This document shows, one piece after another, positions 55,201 through 63,784 of a DNA stretch of 64,000 nucleotides (within the stretch, counting starts at the first letter, position 1; the number at the start of each line of letters is the position of its first letter). The translations under genes were made by a program, and so were the position numbers. This stretch comes from Verrucomicrobiota bacterium. GTDB lineage: Bacteria > Verrucomicrobiota > Verrucomicrobiia > Verrucomicrobiales > Akkermansiaceae. The notes beneath the pieces are model-generated. The model worked only from the letters and a program-made list of their open reading frames with translations. It was not told where the DNA came from and searched no databases. The DNA is taken from the NCBI GenBank assembly GCA_017301995.1, contig JAFLEH010000025.1:1-64000 (forward strand), given 5' to 3'.

Positions 55201-55353
55201 GCCATTGGTCCACATGGAGCCGGAATCCCAGTTTCCGTCGGTGGTATTCCAATTGTCAGTGGCTCCGGTATCGTTCCATGTCAATGCCATGGCAGGCATG
55301 ACGGAGGCGGCGGAGAGCGCCAGATAGGCGAGTAGGTTGATCGTAGGTTTCAT
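52201..55353 (-). CDS. PATR surface protein with PEP-CTERM tail
   Basis: 1050 residues from the ATG at 55353 (MKPTINLLAYLALSAASVMP signal). The body is beta-strand repeats (FTKSGTGTLTLTNASTASGT, LTKTGSGNQILSG, TVNAGTLTLDKNDG). A block near residues 545-760 (MLTDRTQFRGGIRGTGNVTV ... AYGKTLRINSLAGAGTVTSV) is shared with the neighbouring PATR gene. The tail is PEP-CTERM: VIIPEP, LLGGIGALGLAM, RRGSQR. It lies 38 bp after the upstream PATR gene and overlaps the CotH gene by 4 bp. Confidence 0.85.
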   Translation of the reverse strand: MKPTINLLAYLALSAASVMPAMALTWNDTGATDNWNTTDGNWDSGSMWTNGSAAGFSGIGETVTLAETGITAGTVTFSAGGYTINTNGQNTTWATLAGSSGFTKSGTGTLTLTNASTASGTVAITGGRITLGNNTALGTASVTLNGGTLERNAAGQIVANAITIGAGGGTILGRQTVDDYTTFSGQLTGSGPLTIQGLVTLNNNTNTFSGPVTISNASSTYFRLSASGVLPSSTDLTFGGANSRLRLDGGVTQAFDSFSGTAGEVFMSAFGTSGTSATLKIGNDSSSSSFGGTFSNNDGQLNLEKIGGGTLTLNRGAGNGGQITSVKVTGGKLVLDGASVGFDAGYFTGTQSYTVGTGATLEVNRGWNTRSANVYNINGGTLSFTATAGDINYVNNLNLTNGTVSGGEFRTGNNTLATHTFAGDSGSTISSSIRLIKNGATQTARFDVANGAAANDLTISGLIKDDGSFPGSTVEKTGTGTMLVSSGNTYAGPTLISQGTVITTHNNGLGTGGTVTLNSTLTGTNSTALYAQTASSGDLVLSRPITVANQGTGTTTIGTSRTGGGRTFFDGLLTINKNVTLSGMLTDRTQFRGGIRGTGNVTVAGGSRTTFSDSTADTEGVEGSALFDFTGNLTLTGAGTTVQYNSDIELTNAPTVTVETGTTLRSAYGKTLRINSLAGAGTVTSVAGSGTLVVGINGGGGNFSGVIAGTGGDALKLTKTGSGNQILSGTAANTYTGLTTVNAGTLTLDKNDGVIAIPGHVLVTGTGTLATSANKSGRIADSANVTIDGAGASFQFGDNQNDTIAILAVNNGGTVNIGGTNSNLRPNGGISSTGGGSITMSAGGAGLNFNGATRAVAVADSTLSIDAPITNGGLTKSGNGTLSLGKANTYTGATTVNAGTLLVTDTLGATAVTVESGGTLGGTGTLGGSLTFAAGANLDLTGASLGLSSTDILSVASGQSITLSDFAFADIIGWDYANATDGTYTLINGGGTVTFGGSTPTFSNPFDFGNGKLGYFQQGSLQAVIIPEPSIVLLGGIGALGLAMRRGSQR
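53130..53740 (-). repeat. PATR module shared with the 55392-59828 gene, copy 1
   Basis: Encodes LTDRTQFRGGIRGTGNVTV, YGKTLRINSLAGAGTVTSV and FSGVIAGTGGDALKLTKTG. The counterpart at about 57900-58500 reads LTDRTMYRGGIRGTGNLTI, YGKTLGINALAGSGTVTSV and FSGVISGTGGDALKLTKAG. Boundaries approximate. Confidence 0.7.
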
Positions 55354-55391
55354 CGGGGACGGTTTGGGGACGGATGATTGGAGATTTCGAA

Positions 55392-58300
55392 TCAGGGAGC
55401 TTGGGTCACCACCAACCGCGCGAAGGTCTTGGCCTTGCCGGTGGGCAGCGTGTAGGAGATGGTGGTGGAGTTGTTCGTGTAATCGAGGCCGGCGGGGGCT
55501 TCGGTCCACGGATCGGTCGCTCCGAGGTCGTCGGATTCCTCGATTTTATAGGAAATCTTCGCGTCGGCGGCGGCTTCGGTGCGTTTGGTGAAGCTGAGGG
55601 TGCCGGAAGTGAAGGATCCCGGCGCCCCATCGGACACCGCCGGATTGCGGCCGGCGATGGCATACTCGACGAGGTTGTTCACGCCGTCGTTATCCGGATC
55701 GTCGGTGGGGTCCTGGTCGGCCGGGGCGAGTCCGAATTCGGTTTTCGAAATCCACGAGGCGAAGCCGGCCAGTTGCACCGTGAGGGTTCCATTGGATTCG
55801 TCGAAGGTGAATTCGAGCGTCCCGCTGGTGGTCTTCCATTTGTCGGATCCCGCGTCGGTCCACGGTGCGCCCGCCGGGGTCACGACCTGGAAGGTGGATC
55901 CGTAGGCGCCGGTTAGGGTGTCGGCATTCTCCAGTTGCCAGGTGCCGGTGGTGGCGGTGACGGCGGAGACGTCGATCGCGAAGTTTCCATCCAGAATGAC
56001 CGTGCCGGCTCCGGTTAGGGTATTGGTTGCCGTGTTGGTGATCCGGAAGGTGAGGGCCGCATCGTCCTTCAGGTCGAGCGTCCCCGCGTTGACCGTGGTG
56101 TTGCCGGTGTAGGTGCTGAACCCGCGCAGGATCTGGGTGCCGGTGCCGGTTTTGGTCACGTTCAGGACGGCGTTTCCATTGGCGATGACACCGCTGAAGT
56201 CACCGCTCTGGTCGCCTCCGCCGATGGTGATCGAGGGTCCGAAGAGATTGCCGGGGTTGGCGTCTTTGAACGAGCGGAGTTCACCGCCGCCGTTGATGCC
56301 ACCGACGGTTTCCACACCCGAATTGGATGCCGTCTGGACGACGGCCCCGGCGTCGATGGTGATGTTGGTGGCGTCCGGAATGACACCGGCGGCGGTGGCG
56401 ACGCTGGCCTGGAGCACCGTGCCGCTGCCGGTGACGACAATGTTGCCGGTGAAGTCGTTGAGGGTGGACAGGAGCGTTGTGCGCGATCCGCCCGCGATGG
56501 TTAGAGTGCCGGCATTCCCCGTGACGCGTCCGTCGATGGCGAGGCGGTCTTCCAAGACGCCGCCCGAAAAGGTGGCGGCCCGGTTGAGGGTGATGGTTCC
56601 CGTGATCGTTGCCGCGTTCAATCCGCTGCCGGTGTTGTCCGAGCCGATGACTACCGCGCCCGTGCCGGCGGCGGAAACGGTGACGGCGTTGGGGATATCC
56701 GCGCGGTTGGAGAGGATCAGGGCGGTATCCTGCGCGGTGGCTCCCAAGGTGACGGTGTTGCCTCCCAGCGCGCCGTTGGTATTGGCGGCCACGGTTCCCT
56801 GCTGGACCTCCACGCCGCCGGTCCATGTGCCGGTGCCGCCCAACGCGAGCTTGCCCGCGCCGGATTTCACCAGTGCGGCGGTGCTTGAACTACCGATGCC
56901 GGTGGCAAAGGCCACGTCATTGCCATTGGTGTCGAAGGTGGCGGTTTTCCCGTTCATCATGGCGACGACTGCCGAGACATCCTGGGTGTTGCCGGTTTCC
57001 CAACGGAGGGTTCCGCCATCCATGGTTAGGGCTCCGGTCGGCGGGATCGCTCCATTGGCGAACGAGAGCACCCCACCGGTGAGGATGGTGCCGCCGGAGT
57101 GGAAATTGCTGCTGGTGAGGGTGAGAGTGCCGCTGCCCTGTTTCAGCAGGGTGATGGATCCGCCGATTCCCGCCTTGGGATCGGTGCTGGAGCCCACGGT
57201 GTAGTTTAGGGCCGAGTTATTGAACAACAGGCCTCCGGGATTCACATCCGCGGGAATGTCAACCGTGGTGGTGCCGGTGGCGGTGTCGTCGAAGGTGCAG
57301 AAATCACCCTCCTGATAGATGCCGGACACGCCCGTCCAGTTGGTGGCGCTGGTATCCCAATTGCCGCTGGCGGTTCCGGTCCACGCCAGATTGGAGCCAG
57401 TCTGCACATGGGTGATTTTTAGCGCGCTGGCATCGCTGGTGTCCCAGGTGTATTCGGCGGGAGGAACCGGAAGATTGTCGATGTCCGTCTGGGTCAGTGG
57501 CGCTGTCAGACCGCTGACCACGGTGTAGCTGCGGTTGCCGGCCGATGGAAAGCCCAACGCGAGGGGATTGAAGGAGAATCCGGCGGAAATGGTTAGGGTG
57601 CCGTTGATGGCAATGCCGTCGGAGGCGGTGGAGTTCGCGCTGCGTTCCCAGTCGAGCGTGCCGCCAAGGGTCAGGTTGGTGACGCCGGTGATGGTGCCGA
57701 GGGTGCCGTTGCCGCCGGGGCGGACGGTCCCTTGGGAAACGATCGCTCCGGTGACATCGTTGCCGGGATTGGTGTCGCCGGCGGTTAGGGTTTTCCCGGT
57801 TGCCAGGGTGAATCCGGTGTCGGTGGCGTCGAAGGTGGCACCCGGGGCGACGGTGATCGAGGCGGTGCCGTTGATAGACCCCCCGGTGCCGAGCTTGAGC
57901 GTGCCGCCGTTGATGGTGGTGGCACCGGTGTAAGTGTTGGTTCCGGTTAGGGTTTGGGTGCCGCTGCCGGCCTTGGTGAGTTTGAGCGCGTCGCCGCCGG
58001 TGCCGGAGATCACCCCGGAGAAGGTAGAGCCGCCGTTGGCGATGCCGACGATGATGGTTCCGGAGCCGGCCACCGACGTCACGGTTCCGGAGCCGGCGAG
58101 CGCGTTAATGCCCAGGGTTTTGCCGTAGGCGGTGCGCAGCGTGGCACCGGTATCCACCGTGACGGTGCCGGCATTGGTGAACTCCATGTTGCTGTTGATC
58201 TGCACGACGGTTCCCGATGTGGTTAGGGTCACATTGCCGGTGAAGTCGTAAAGAGCGGTGCCCTCGCCGTCGTTCTCGGCAATCACGTCGCTGAGCGTGG

Positions 58301-59828
58301 TGCGGCTGCCGCCGGTGATTGTGAGGTTTCCGGTGCCGCGGATGCCGCCGCGATACATCGTGCGGTCGGTGAGCATCGAGGAAAGGGTGAGATCCCGGTT
58401 GAGGGTGATCTCACCGTTGAAAAAGGTGCGGCCGGCCCCGGTGCGGTTGGTGCCGAGGGTGACCGTTCCGCTGCCCTGGTTGGCAATGGTGATGGGGTGG
58501 GGGACGACGAGGTCGCCGGTGGCCGCGACCTGGGCGAAAAGCGAAGTGTTGTTTGCGCCGGTGTTCGCGTCATTCATCACCAGCGTCCCGGTGGTGCCAA
58601 GACTGTTTCCGGTGCTGGCCACGAGGGTGCCTTGGGAGACGGTGGTGCCTCCGGTGTAGGTGTTGCCGCCCGTTAGAGTCAGCGTGCCGGTTCCGGATTT
58701 GACCAGAGCGCCGCCGGTTCCGGACAAGGTTCCGGAATAGGTCGTGCTCGAGTTGTTGCCGCCCGCCGTCAGGGTGTTGCTCTGGATGTTGGCCGATCCC
58801 GCGCCGGCCAGCGAGCCGATGGTTTCGCCGGCGTTGAGCAGCAGGGTGGAGCCGGCGCTGAGGCTCACCGCGCTGGCGTCGGGGATGGCGTCGCCGCCCG
58901 ATAGGGTGAGCGTGCCGACGTTCACCGTGGTCGCCCCGGTGTAGGCGTTGGTTCCCGAGAGCGCCACGGTTCCGTTGGATGGCAGGCCGATGCTGACGGT
59001 GAGGCCATTGACACCATATCCGCCCGACCCGATGGGAGGAAGCCCCGTCACCGCGTATGGATCGTCGAAATTCTGTCCCAGATAGTATCCGGTTTTGTAC
59101 TTCGCGTAGATCTGATAGGCGACCACGTCGGCCCCGGACTGGGTCAGTTGCACCTTGGCCACTTTGGTGTGGGTTCCGTCATAGAACTGGAGTTGGACGG
59201 TTGCGGTGGTGCCATTGTTGGTGAAATAATAGCCCGCGGCGGGAGTGGCGGCGGGAATCCATCCCCCCTGCATCACTCCGTTTGCTGCGGTAATGTTGGC
59301 CAGAGTGGTGTTGGTGAATACCGTGGTGGGAGCGGAACTTGATGCGGACACGTATCCGCTGTTGAAGTTCGCAGTTGGCGCGGCCGCTCCAAATGCCAGG
59401 TCGCCAGTGCCGCCGACGGATCCGGATACCGTTAGGGTCCTGCCTCCGGCCGCTTTCCAGATTTGGTTGGCACCCAATGTGACCGGCGTGGAAAGCGCGA
59501 GGTCAACGGTGGAAAGCGCAAGGTCAATGCCGCCGTTCCCGAGGGTGAGCGCGCCCGCTCCGGAAAGATCAATGTTGGATGTTGCGCCGGTTACCGCGAC
59601 TCCCTGCCATGAGGCGGGCGAGCCGAGGGTGAGGCCCGCTCCCAGCGAGGTTGCGGTCCAAGTGGCGGTGTCTGTGGCAGTGGGCGCGGTGCCGCCCCAG
59701 CTCGCGCCGGCGGTGAGGTCGGTGCCCGCGGGCGCCTTGGTCACCGTGGCGGCCCCGGCGGTCAGGGTGAGGGTGATGCCGAGCGCGGCGCAAGCGGCGA
59801 TGTTGCGGAAGGTGGATTTGGATTTCAT
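55392..59828 (-). CDS. Giant PATR surface protein, non-PEP-CTERM tail
   Basis: 1478 residues, the largest PATR protein here; start at 59828 (MKSKSTFRNIAACAALGITL signal). N-terminal ~100 residues match the protein at 59882 (ATVTKAPAGTDLTAGASWGG). An embedded non-repeat segment near 180-310 (GGWIPAATPAAGYYFTNNGT, KVQLTQSGADVVAYQIYAKY) is also shared with it. Long beta-strand repeats follow. The C-terminus is DDPDNDGVNNLVEYAIAGRN, LSFTKRT and FARLVVTQAP, the same tail type as the protein at 6898. It shares one block with the 52201 gene and another with the 59882 gene. Likely exposed at the surface. Confidence 0.85.
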   Translation of the reverse strand: MKSKSTFRNIAACAALGITLTLTAGAATVTKAPAGTDLTAGASWGGTAPTATDTATWTATSLGAGLTLGSPASWQGVAVTGATSNIDLSGAGALTLGNGGIDLALSTVDLALSTPVTLGANQIWKAAGGRTLTVSGSVGGTGDLAFGAAAPTANFNSGYVSASSSAPTTVFTNTTLANITAANGVMQGGWIPAATPAAGYYFTNNGTTATVQLQFYDGTHTKVAKVQLTQSGADVVAYQIYAKYKTGYYLGQNFDDPYAVTGLPPIGSGGYGVNGLTVSIGLPSNGTVALSGTNAYTGATTVNVGTLTLSGGDAIPDASAVSLSAGSTLLLNAGETIGSLAGAGSANIQSNTLTAGGNNSSTTYSGTLSGTGGALVKSGTGTLTLTGGNTYTGGTTVSQGTLVASTGNSLGTTGTLVMNDANTGANNTSLFAQVAATGDLVVPHPITIANQGSGTVTLGTNRTGAGRTFFNGEITLNRDLTLSSMLTDRTMYRGGIRGTGNLTITGGSRTTLSDVIAENDGEGTALYDFTGNVTLTTSGTVVQINSNMEFTNAGTVTVDTGATLRTAYGKTLGINALAGSGTVTSVAGSGTIIVGIANGGSTFSGVISGTGGDALKLTKAGSGTQTLTGTNTYTGATTINGGTLKLGTGGSINGTASITVAPGATFDATDTGFTLATGKTLTAGDTNPGNDVTGAIVSQGTVRPGGNGTLGTITGVTNLTLGGTLDWERSANSTASDGIAINGTLTISAGFSFNPLALGFPSAGNRSYTVVSGLTAPLTQTDIDNLPVPPAEYTWDTSDASALKITHVQTGSNLAWTGTASGNWDTSATNWTGVSGIYQEGDFCTFDDTATGTTTVDIPADVNPGGLLFNNSALNYTVGSSTDPKAGIGGSITLLKQGSGTLTLTSSNFHSGGTILTGGVLSFANGAIPPTGALTMDGGTLRWETGNTQDVSAVVAMMNGKTATFDTNGNDVAFATGIGSSSTAALVKSGAGKLALGGTGTWTGGVEVQQGTVAANTNGALGGNTVTLGATAQDTALILSNRADIPNAVTVSAAGTGAVVIGSDNTGSGLNAATITGTITLNRAATFSGGVLEDRLAIDGRVTGNAGTLTIAGGSRTTLLSTLNDFTGNIVVTGSGTVLQASVATAAGVIPDATNITIDAGAVVQTASNSGVETVGGINGGGELRSFKDANPGNLFGPSITIGGGDQSGDFSGVIANGNAVLNVTKTGTGTQILRGFSTYTGNTTVNAGTLDLKDDAALTFRITNTATNTLTGAGTVILDGNFAIDVSAVTATTGTWQLENADTLTGAYGSTFQVVTPAGAPWTDAGSDKWKTTSGTLEFTFDESNGTLTVQLAGFASWISKTEFGLAPADQDPTDDPDNDGVNNLVEYAIAGRNPAVSDGAPGSFTSGTLSFTKRTEAAADAKISYKIEESDDLGATDPWTEAPAGLDYTNNSTTISYTLPTGKAKTFARLVVTQAP
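56120..56640 (-). repeat. PATR module shared with the 59882-62248 gene, copy 1
   Basis: Encodes VLQASVATAAGVIPDATNIT, GGELRSFKDANPGNLFG and FSGVIANGNAVLNVTKTG. The counterpart at about 60360-60890 reads VLQASVATPAGVIPDSTNIS, GEIRSFKDTNPGNIFG and FGGAIANGNGTLSLTKVG, strongly similar at protein and visibly similar at DNA level. Boundaries approximate. Confidence 0.75.
57900..58500 (-). repeat. PATR module shared with the 52201-55353 gene, copy 2
   Basis: Partner of the block at about 53130-53740, encoding LTDRTMYRGGIRGTGNLTI and YGKTLGINALAGSGTVTSV. Boundaries approximate. Confidence 0.7.
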
Positions 59829-59881
59829 AGTGGTTTTTTGATTTGGTTTTTGATGGAATAAGTGAATCGGAAAGCGGACGG

Positions 59882-62248
59882 TCACCGGCGGCGGCGGAAC
59901 AGCGCGAGCAACCCGAGCCCGCCGAGCAAGATGGCGGCGGGTTCCGGCACGGCGACCACCACCTGGAGGCTGCCCGGTTGGAAATAGGCCTTATTGCCAT
60001 TGAGCAGTGGCAGGGCGTTCTCTTCGCCGACATTGTCGAGATTGCCGAGGCTGATGTTGGATCCGGCCAGCACCGTGTAGGTTGCCGGAGTGGCGTTCTG
60101 ATAGTCCCAGCCCAACAGGTTGTCGATGCCGAACCCGGCTCCGAATGTCACGTTGCCGCCCACATCCAAAGGATCGGCGATGTTGGCGATGGTCAGGAAC
60201 GACCCGCCATCGAATGCCAGAGTGCCCGCGATCAGGCCGGTGCCTCCGATCGTCCCGGCCGCGGCGACGGATACCGCGGTGCCGCCCAGTTGGCCGTTGA
60301 CCAGCAGGGTGCCGGCGCTGACCAGCGTGGTCCCGGTGTAGGTGGAGGTGCCCGAGAGCACCTGGGTTCCCGCGCCAACCTTGGTTAGGGAGAGGGTGCC
60401 GTTGCCGTTGGCGATCGCACCGCCGAAATCACCGCCGCCGTCACCGCCGCCGATCGCGAGGGTGGTGCCGAAAATGTTGCCGGGGTTGGTATCCTTGAAG
60501 GAGCGGATCTCACCGGAACCGCTGATGCCGCCCACGATCTCGGTTCCCGAACTGGATGCGGTCTGGAACACGGCCCCGGCACCGATCGAGATGTTGGTGG
60601 AGTCGGGGATCACACCCGCGGGAGTCGCCACACTGGCCTGGAGAACCGTTCCGGTTCCGGTGATGACGATGTTTCCCGTGAAATTGTTGGCCGTGGACAG
60701 GAAAGTCACGCGGGAGCCGCCCTGGACCGTGAGCGTTCCGACGTTTCCGGAAATCTGTCCGTCGATGGCCAGCCGGTCGGCGGAAACCTCGCCGCTCAGG
60801 GTGGTCGGGCGGTTGAGGGTCATCGCGCCGCCGTAGGTCGCGGCGTTTTGTCCGCTGCCGCTGTTGTCCGCGCCGATCACGACGGTGCCGGAGCCTGCGG
60901 CGCTGACGACGACGGGGTTGTTGATGTCCGCCCGGTTGCCGAGGTAGAGCTGGGCGTTGTCCGCGGTGGCACCGATGGTGACGGTGCCGGTGCCGAGGGC
61001 CGCGTTCGAGTTGGCGGTGAGACGCCCGGCGTTGACGGTGGTTCCGCCGGTGTAGGTGTTCGCTCCGGAAAGCGCCTGGGTGCCGGTTCCTTCCTTCACC
61101 AGCGATCCCCCCGTGCCGGAAATCACGCCCGCGTGAGTGGCGGTGCCGTTGTTTCCGCCCACGGAAAGGGTGGAGCCGCCCAAGAGGACTCCGCCGCCGG
61201 TGGTGCCGCCGCCGGCGAGCGAGCCCACCGCGGTGTTGAAGCCGTTCAGATCGATCGCCACGCCCGCGCGGTCGGCCAGGGTCACGGCCGAATTGTGCCC
61301 GAACGCGCCACCCACGCCGGCCACCGAGGCGATGCCGGCTTTCAGCGTGCCGGTGTTGACCGTGGTGGCGCCGCTGTAGGTGTTGACGCCGGACAGCACG
61401 ACCGTGCCGGCGGCATCGTAGCCGAATTGCAGCGTGGTGGTGTTTCCGCCGTAGCCTCCGGCTCCCTGGGATGTGGCAACGGTGCCGTTGTAAGACCCGA
61501 AATTGGTCGGCAGGGCGTTGCCGCCGACATAGGCCGCGCCCAGAGCTTTGACGGTGATGTCGGCGCCCACCTGGTCGAGTTGGATCTTCAGTCCTTTGGT
61601 ATATCCGCCATCCAAGGCTTCCAGCCAGTAGGTGGCGGTGGTCCCGTTGTTGCTGAGAAAATAGCCGGTGGCGTTGAGCGGATTCGCGCCGTTGATCCAC
61701 GCGCCGCCCAGTTTGCCGCTGGTGGCCACCAAATCGGCCAGCGTGGCGTTGTTGAAAAGCGCCTGCGCCGAGGTGGTTAGAAAGGTGGTGGAGGTGAGGA
61801 CGGTCGCCGCCTGCCCGAAGGTGATCCCCGAGGAGCCGGACACAACCCCCGATACCGTCAGGGTCTTGCCGGTAGCCGCCTTCCATGTCTGGTTCGCGCC
61901 GAGGACGATGTTGTTGGCCAGCGCGGTATTGACGGCGGAGCCCGACATATCAATGCCGCCGCTGCCGAGGGTGAGCGCGCCCGATCCGGAAATGGCGATG
62001 TCGGATGCCGCGGCGGTCACCTTGATTCCCTGCCAAGAGGCGTCCGACCCGAGCGTCAACGCCGTCCCCAACGAGCTGCCCGACCAGGTGGCGGTGTCCG
62101 CCGATCCGGGCGCGGCGCCTCCCCAACTCGCGCCATCGGCCAGATCGGTGCCGGTGCCGGATTTGGTGACGGTGGCCGCATGGGTTCCGACGGTCAGGAC
62201 AATGGGGGCGAACGCGGAGATCGCTCGGATGGATAACACGGGCTTCAT
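59882..62248 (-). CDS. PATR surface protein with PEP-CTERM tail
   Basis: 788 residues from the ATG at 62248 (signal MKPVLSIRAISAFAPIVLTV). It opens with the N-terminal module shared with the next gene (ATVTKSGTGTDLADGASWGG, SDASWQGIKVTAAASDIAIS), then an embedded segment (GGAWINGANPLNATGYFLSN, LKIQLDQVGADITVKALGAA) and beta-strand repeats. The tail VAVPEP, ILLGGLGLLALF, RRRR is a PEP-CTERM sorting signal. It is the first structural gene after the second FecR gene (39 bp), so it probably belongs to the sigma-led operon. Confidence 0.85.
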   Translation of the reverse strand: MKPVLSIRAISAFAPIVLTVGTHAATVTKSGTGTDLADGASWGGAAPGSADTATWSGSSLGTALTLGSDASWQGIKVTAAASDIAISGSGALTLGSGGIDMSGSAVNTALANNIVLGANQTWKAATGKTLTVSGVVSGSSGITFGQAATVLTSTTFLTTSAQALFNNATLADLVATSGKLGGAWINGANPLNATGYFLSNNGTTATYWLEALDGGYTKGLKIQLDQVGADITVKALGAAYVGGNALPTNFGSYNGTVATSQGAGGYGGNTTTLQFGYDAAGTVVLSGVNTYSGATTVNTGTLKAGIASVAGVGGAFGHNSAVTLADRAGVAIDLNGFNTAVGSLAGGGTTGGGVLLGGSTLSVGGNNGTATHAGVISGTGGSLVKEGTGTQALSGANTYTGGTTVNAGRLTANSNAALGTGTVTIGATADNAQLYLGNRADINNPVVVSAAGSGTVVIGADNSGSGQNAATYGGAMTLNRPTTLSGEVSADRLAIDGQISGNVGTLTVQGGSRVTFLSTANNFTGNIVITGTGTVLQASVATPAGVIPDSTNISIGAGAVFQTASSSGTEIVGGISGSGEIRSFKDTNPGNIFGTTLAIGGGDGGGDFGGAIANGNGTLSLTKVGAGTQVLSGTSTYTGTTLVSAGTLLVNGQLGGTAVSVAAAGTIGGTGLIAGTLAFDGGSFLTIANIADPLDVGGNVTFGAGFGIDNLLGWDYQNATPATYTVLAGSNISLGNLDNVGEENALPLLNGNKAYFQPGSLQVVVAVPEPAAILLGGLGLLALFRRRR
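60360..60890 (-). repeat. PATR module shared with the 55392-59828 gene, copy 2
   Basis: Partner of the block at about 56120-56640, encoding VLQASVATPAGVIPDSTNIS and GEIRSFKDTNPGNIFG. Boundaries approximate. Confidence 0.75.
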
Positions 62249-62287
62249 GGTTGATGCAGGCGTTGTGGGTTGGATGGGGTTTGGGGA

Positions 62288-63784
62288 TTATGGCGTGCCG
62301 GACTCCGATTCGGGAGCGACCCGGCTGGCGTTTTCGTAGTTCTGATTGATGAAGATGAGGGTGTCGCGGTCGCGGAGGATGTGCTCCTCACAAGCGGTGG
62401 TGCCCGGCATGGTGATGCTCAGGATGCCGTCCTTCACCGTCCACCGGCACCCGGCGAAGCATCCGGGCAGGTCTTGGCCGTTCTTTGTCAGCATCGCGGT
62501 GCCGTCTGGAAGGAACTCGCGCACAAAATGGTCGCCCATGTAGCGGTAGGACCATTTTCCGACGAAATCGGCGGGCTCCGCGGTGGTGACGAGGCCTTCC
62601 TCAAACTGGAGGATACCCTGGCTTTGGATGGGCGATTGACCGATGTCGCCCATCCGGTCGCGCGGCAGGGTCTCGACACGCGCGTGCAGGGTCCATTTCC
62701 CGGACCGGAACATGCCCGCCGGCACATCCAACCGATAGATATTATCGCTCACGATAGGCGGTCCATATCCGGTAACGCCGCGGTGATGATCCGCGGACAC
62801 TTTCTCCCCATCCAGCCGCAGTTCCACATCCGAGACGGCCACTCCATCCACGCCATTGATCCATCGGAACACCGCGCGATAGGCGGAGGCCTTCCAGAGC
62901 AGGTGGGAAACATCGAACTCCATCTCGCGGGGCTCCTCCGATGTGATCTCCCACGCGAACTCCCGCGACGGGATCCGCCTTACATACTTCGCCCGGTCCA
63001 GCGGCACCGGCTGCAACGGCTCGCCTGCCTGCCCCGCCGTCTGGCGCACCGCGTGGTTTTCGTAGAGGGCCATCGGTTTTTTTCCGTCCCGGCGCAGTTC
63101 CACCTCGCCGTCGAAGACCCCCACTTCGGATGATTCGCCTTCCTTCACCTCCATCGCAAACTCGGTGCCCAAATCCACCACCTGGCCGTCCGGGTAATCG
63201 ATCCGGAACCCCTCCGCGCCCTTTGGCACCGCGGTCACCAGTTTTCCGCTGTCCAGCAATCCGGACGCCGGGCCGGTCACGCCGTAGCGGGCGGGACCTT
63301 CCAAGGTGACCCGCACGCCGCTGGCGTAGGTGATTTCCAAGAGTCCCGACTCGATCTCCAAACGGTGGACACCACCCGCCGTGCCGATCAAATCCGGCGG
63401 CGCGCCATCGGTCCAGCGCACGCCCACCATGCCGGTGATCTTGGCTGGAGCGGATTTCACCGGCGGCGGCACCGTGCCGACCGTTGGTGCGATCTTCGTC
63501 GGCGCGGCGAAATAGCCGATTGCGAAAATGGCCGCCGCCGCGGCCGCCTGCCACGCCACGCGCCCCCATCGGAAGGTACGACCCGTTACGGGCGGGGCCT
63601 GTGTTTCTCCGGCCACGGCGAGCATTGCCGCCTCCTGCTGGGTCACTTCGATATAGTAGTCCAGCGCGGCGTCATCCTCCAGCAGCTCCTCCAGCCGCGC
63701 GAGGTCGGCGCGGCCGAGCGGGCCGTCATCGAGCAGGCGATCGATGAGCAGGCGCAGTTCCGCGGATGGCTGATAGGAGGTCAT
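62288..63784 (-). CDS. FecR-type anti-sigma factor of the second sigma operon
   Basis: 498 residues from the ATG at 63784, which overlaps the sigma stop codon (ATGA). The N-terminal ~70 residues are cytoplasmic and helical (SAELRLLIDRLLDDGPLGRA), a membrane helix lies at about 75-94 (VAWQAAAAAAIFAIGYF), and the FecR domain at about 110-270 shows VPKGAEGFRIDYPDGQVVDL and GTEFAMEVKEGESSEVGVFD. Unlike the first FecR protein it lacks LamG; instead a beta-rich part (about 290-400) and a small barrel-like terminal domain (GKWSYRYMGDHFVREFLPDG, WTVKDGILSIT) follow. It probably controls the sigma factor that transcribes its own operon. Confidence 0.85.
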   Translation of the reverse strand: MTSYQPSAELRLLIDRLLDDGPLGRADLARLEELLEDDAALDYYIEVTQQEAAMLAVAGETQAPPVTGRTFRWGRVAWQAAAAAAIFAIGYFAAPTKIAPTVGTVPPPVKSAPAKITGMVGVRWTDGAPPDLIGTAGGVHRLEIESGLLEITYASGVRVTLEGPARYGVTGPASGLLDSGKLVTAVPKGAEGFRIDYPDGQVVDLGTEFAMEVKEGESSEVGVFDGEVELRRDGKKPMALYENHAVRQTAGQAGEPLQPVPLDRAKYVRRIPSREFAWEITSEEPREMEFDVSHLLWKASAYRAVFRWINGVDGVAVSDVELRLDGEKVSADHHRGVTGYGPPIVSDNIYRLDVPAGMFRSGKWTLHARVETLPRDRMGDIGQSPIQSQGILQFEEGLVTTAEPADFVGKWSYRYMGDHFVREFLPDGTAMLTKNGQDLPGCFAGCRWTVKDGILSITMPGTTACEEHILRDRDTLIFINQNYENASRVAPESESGTP

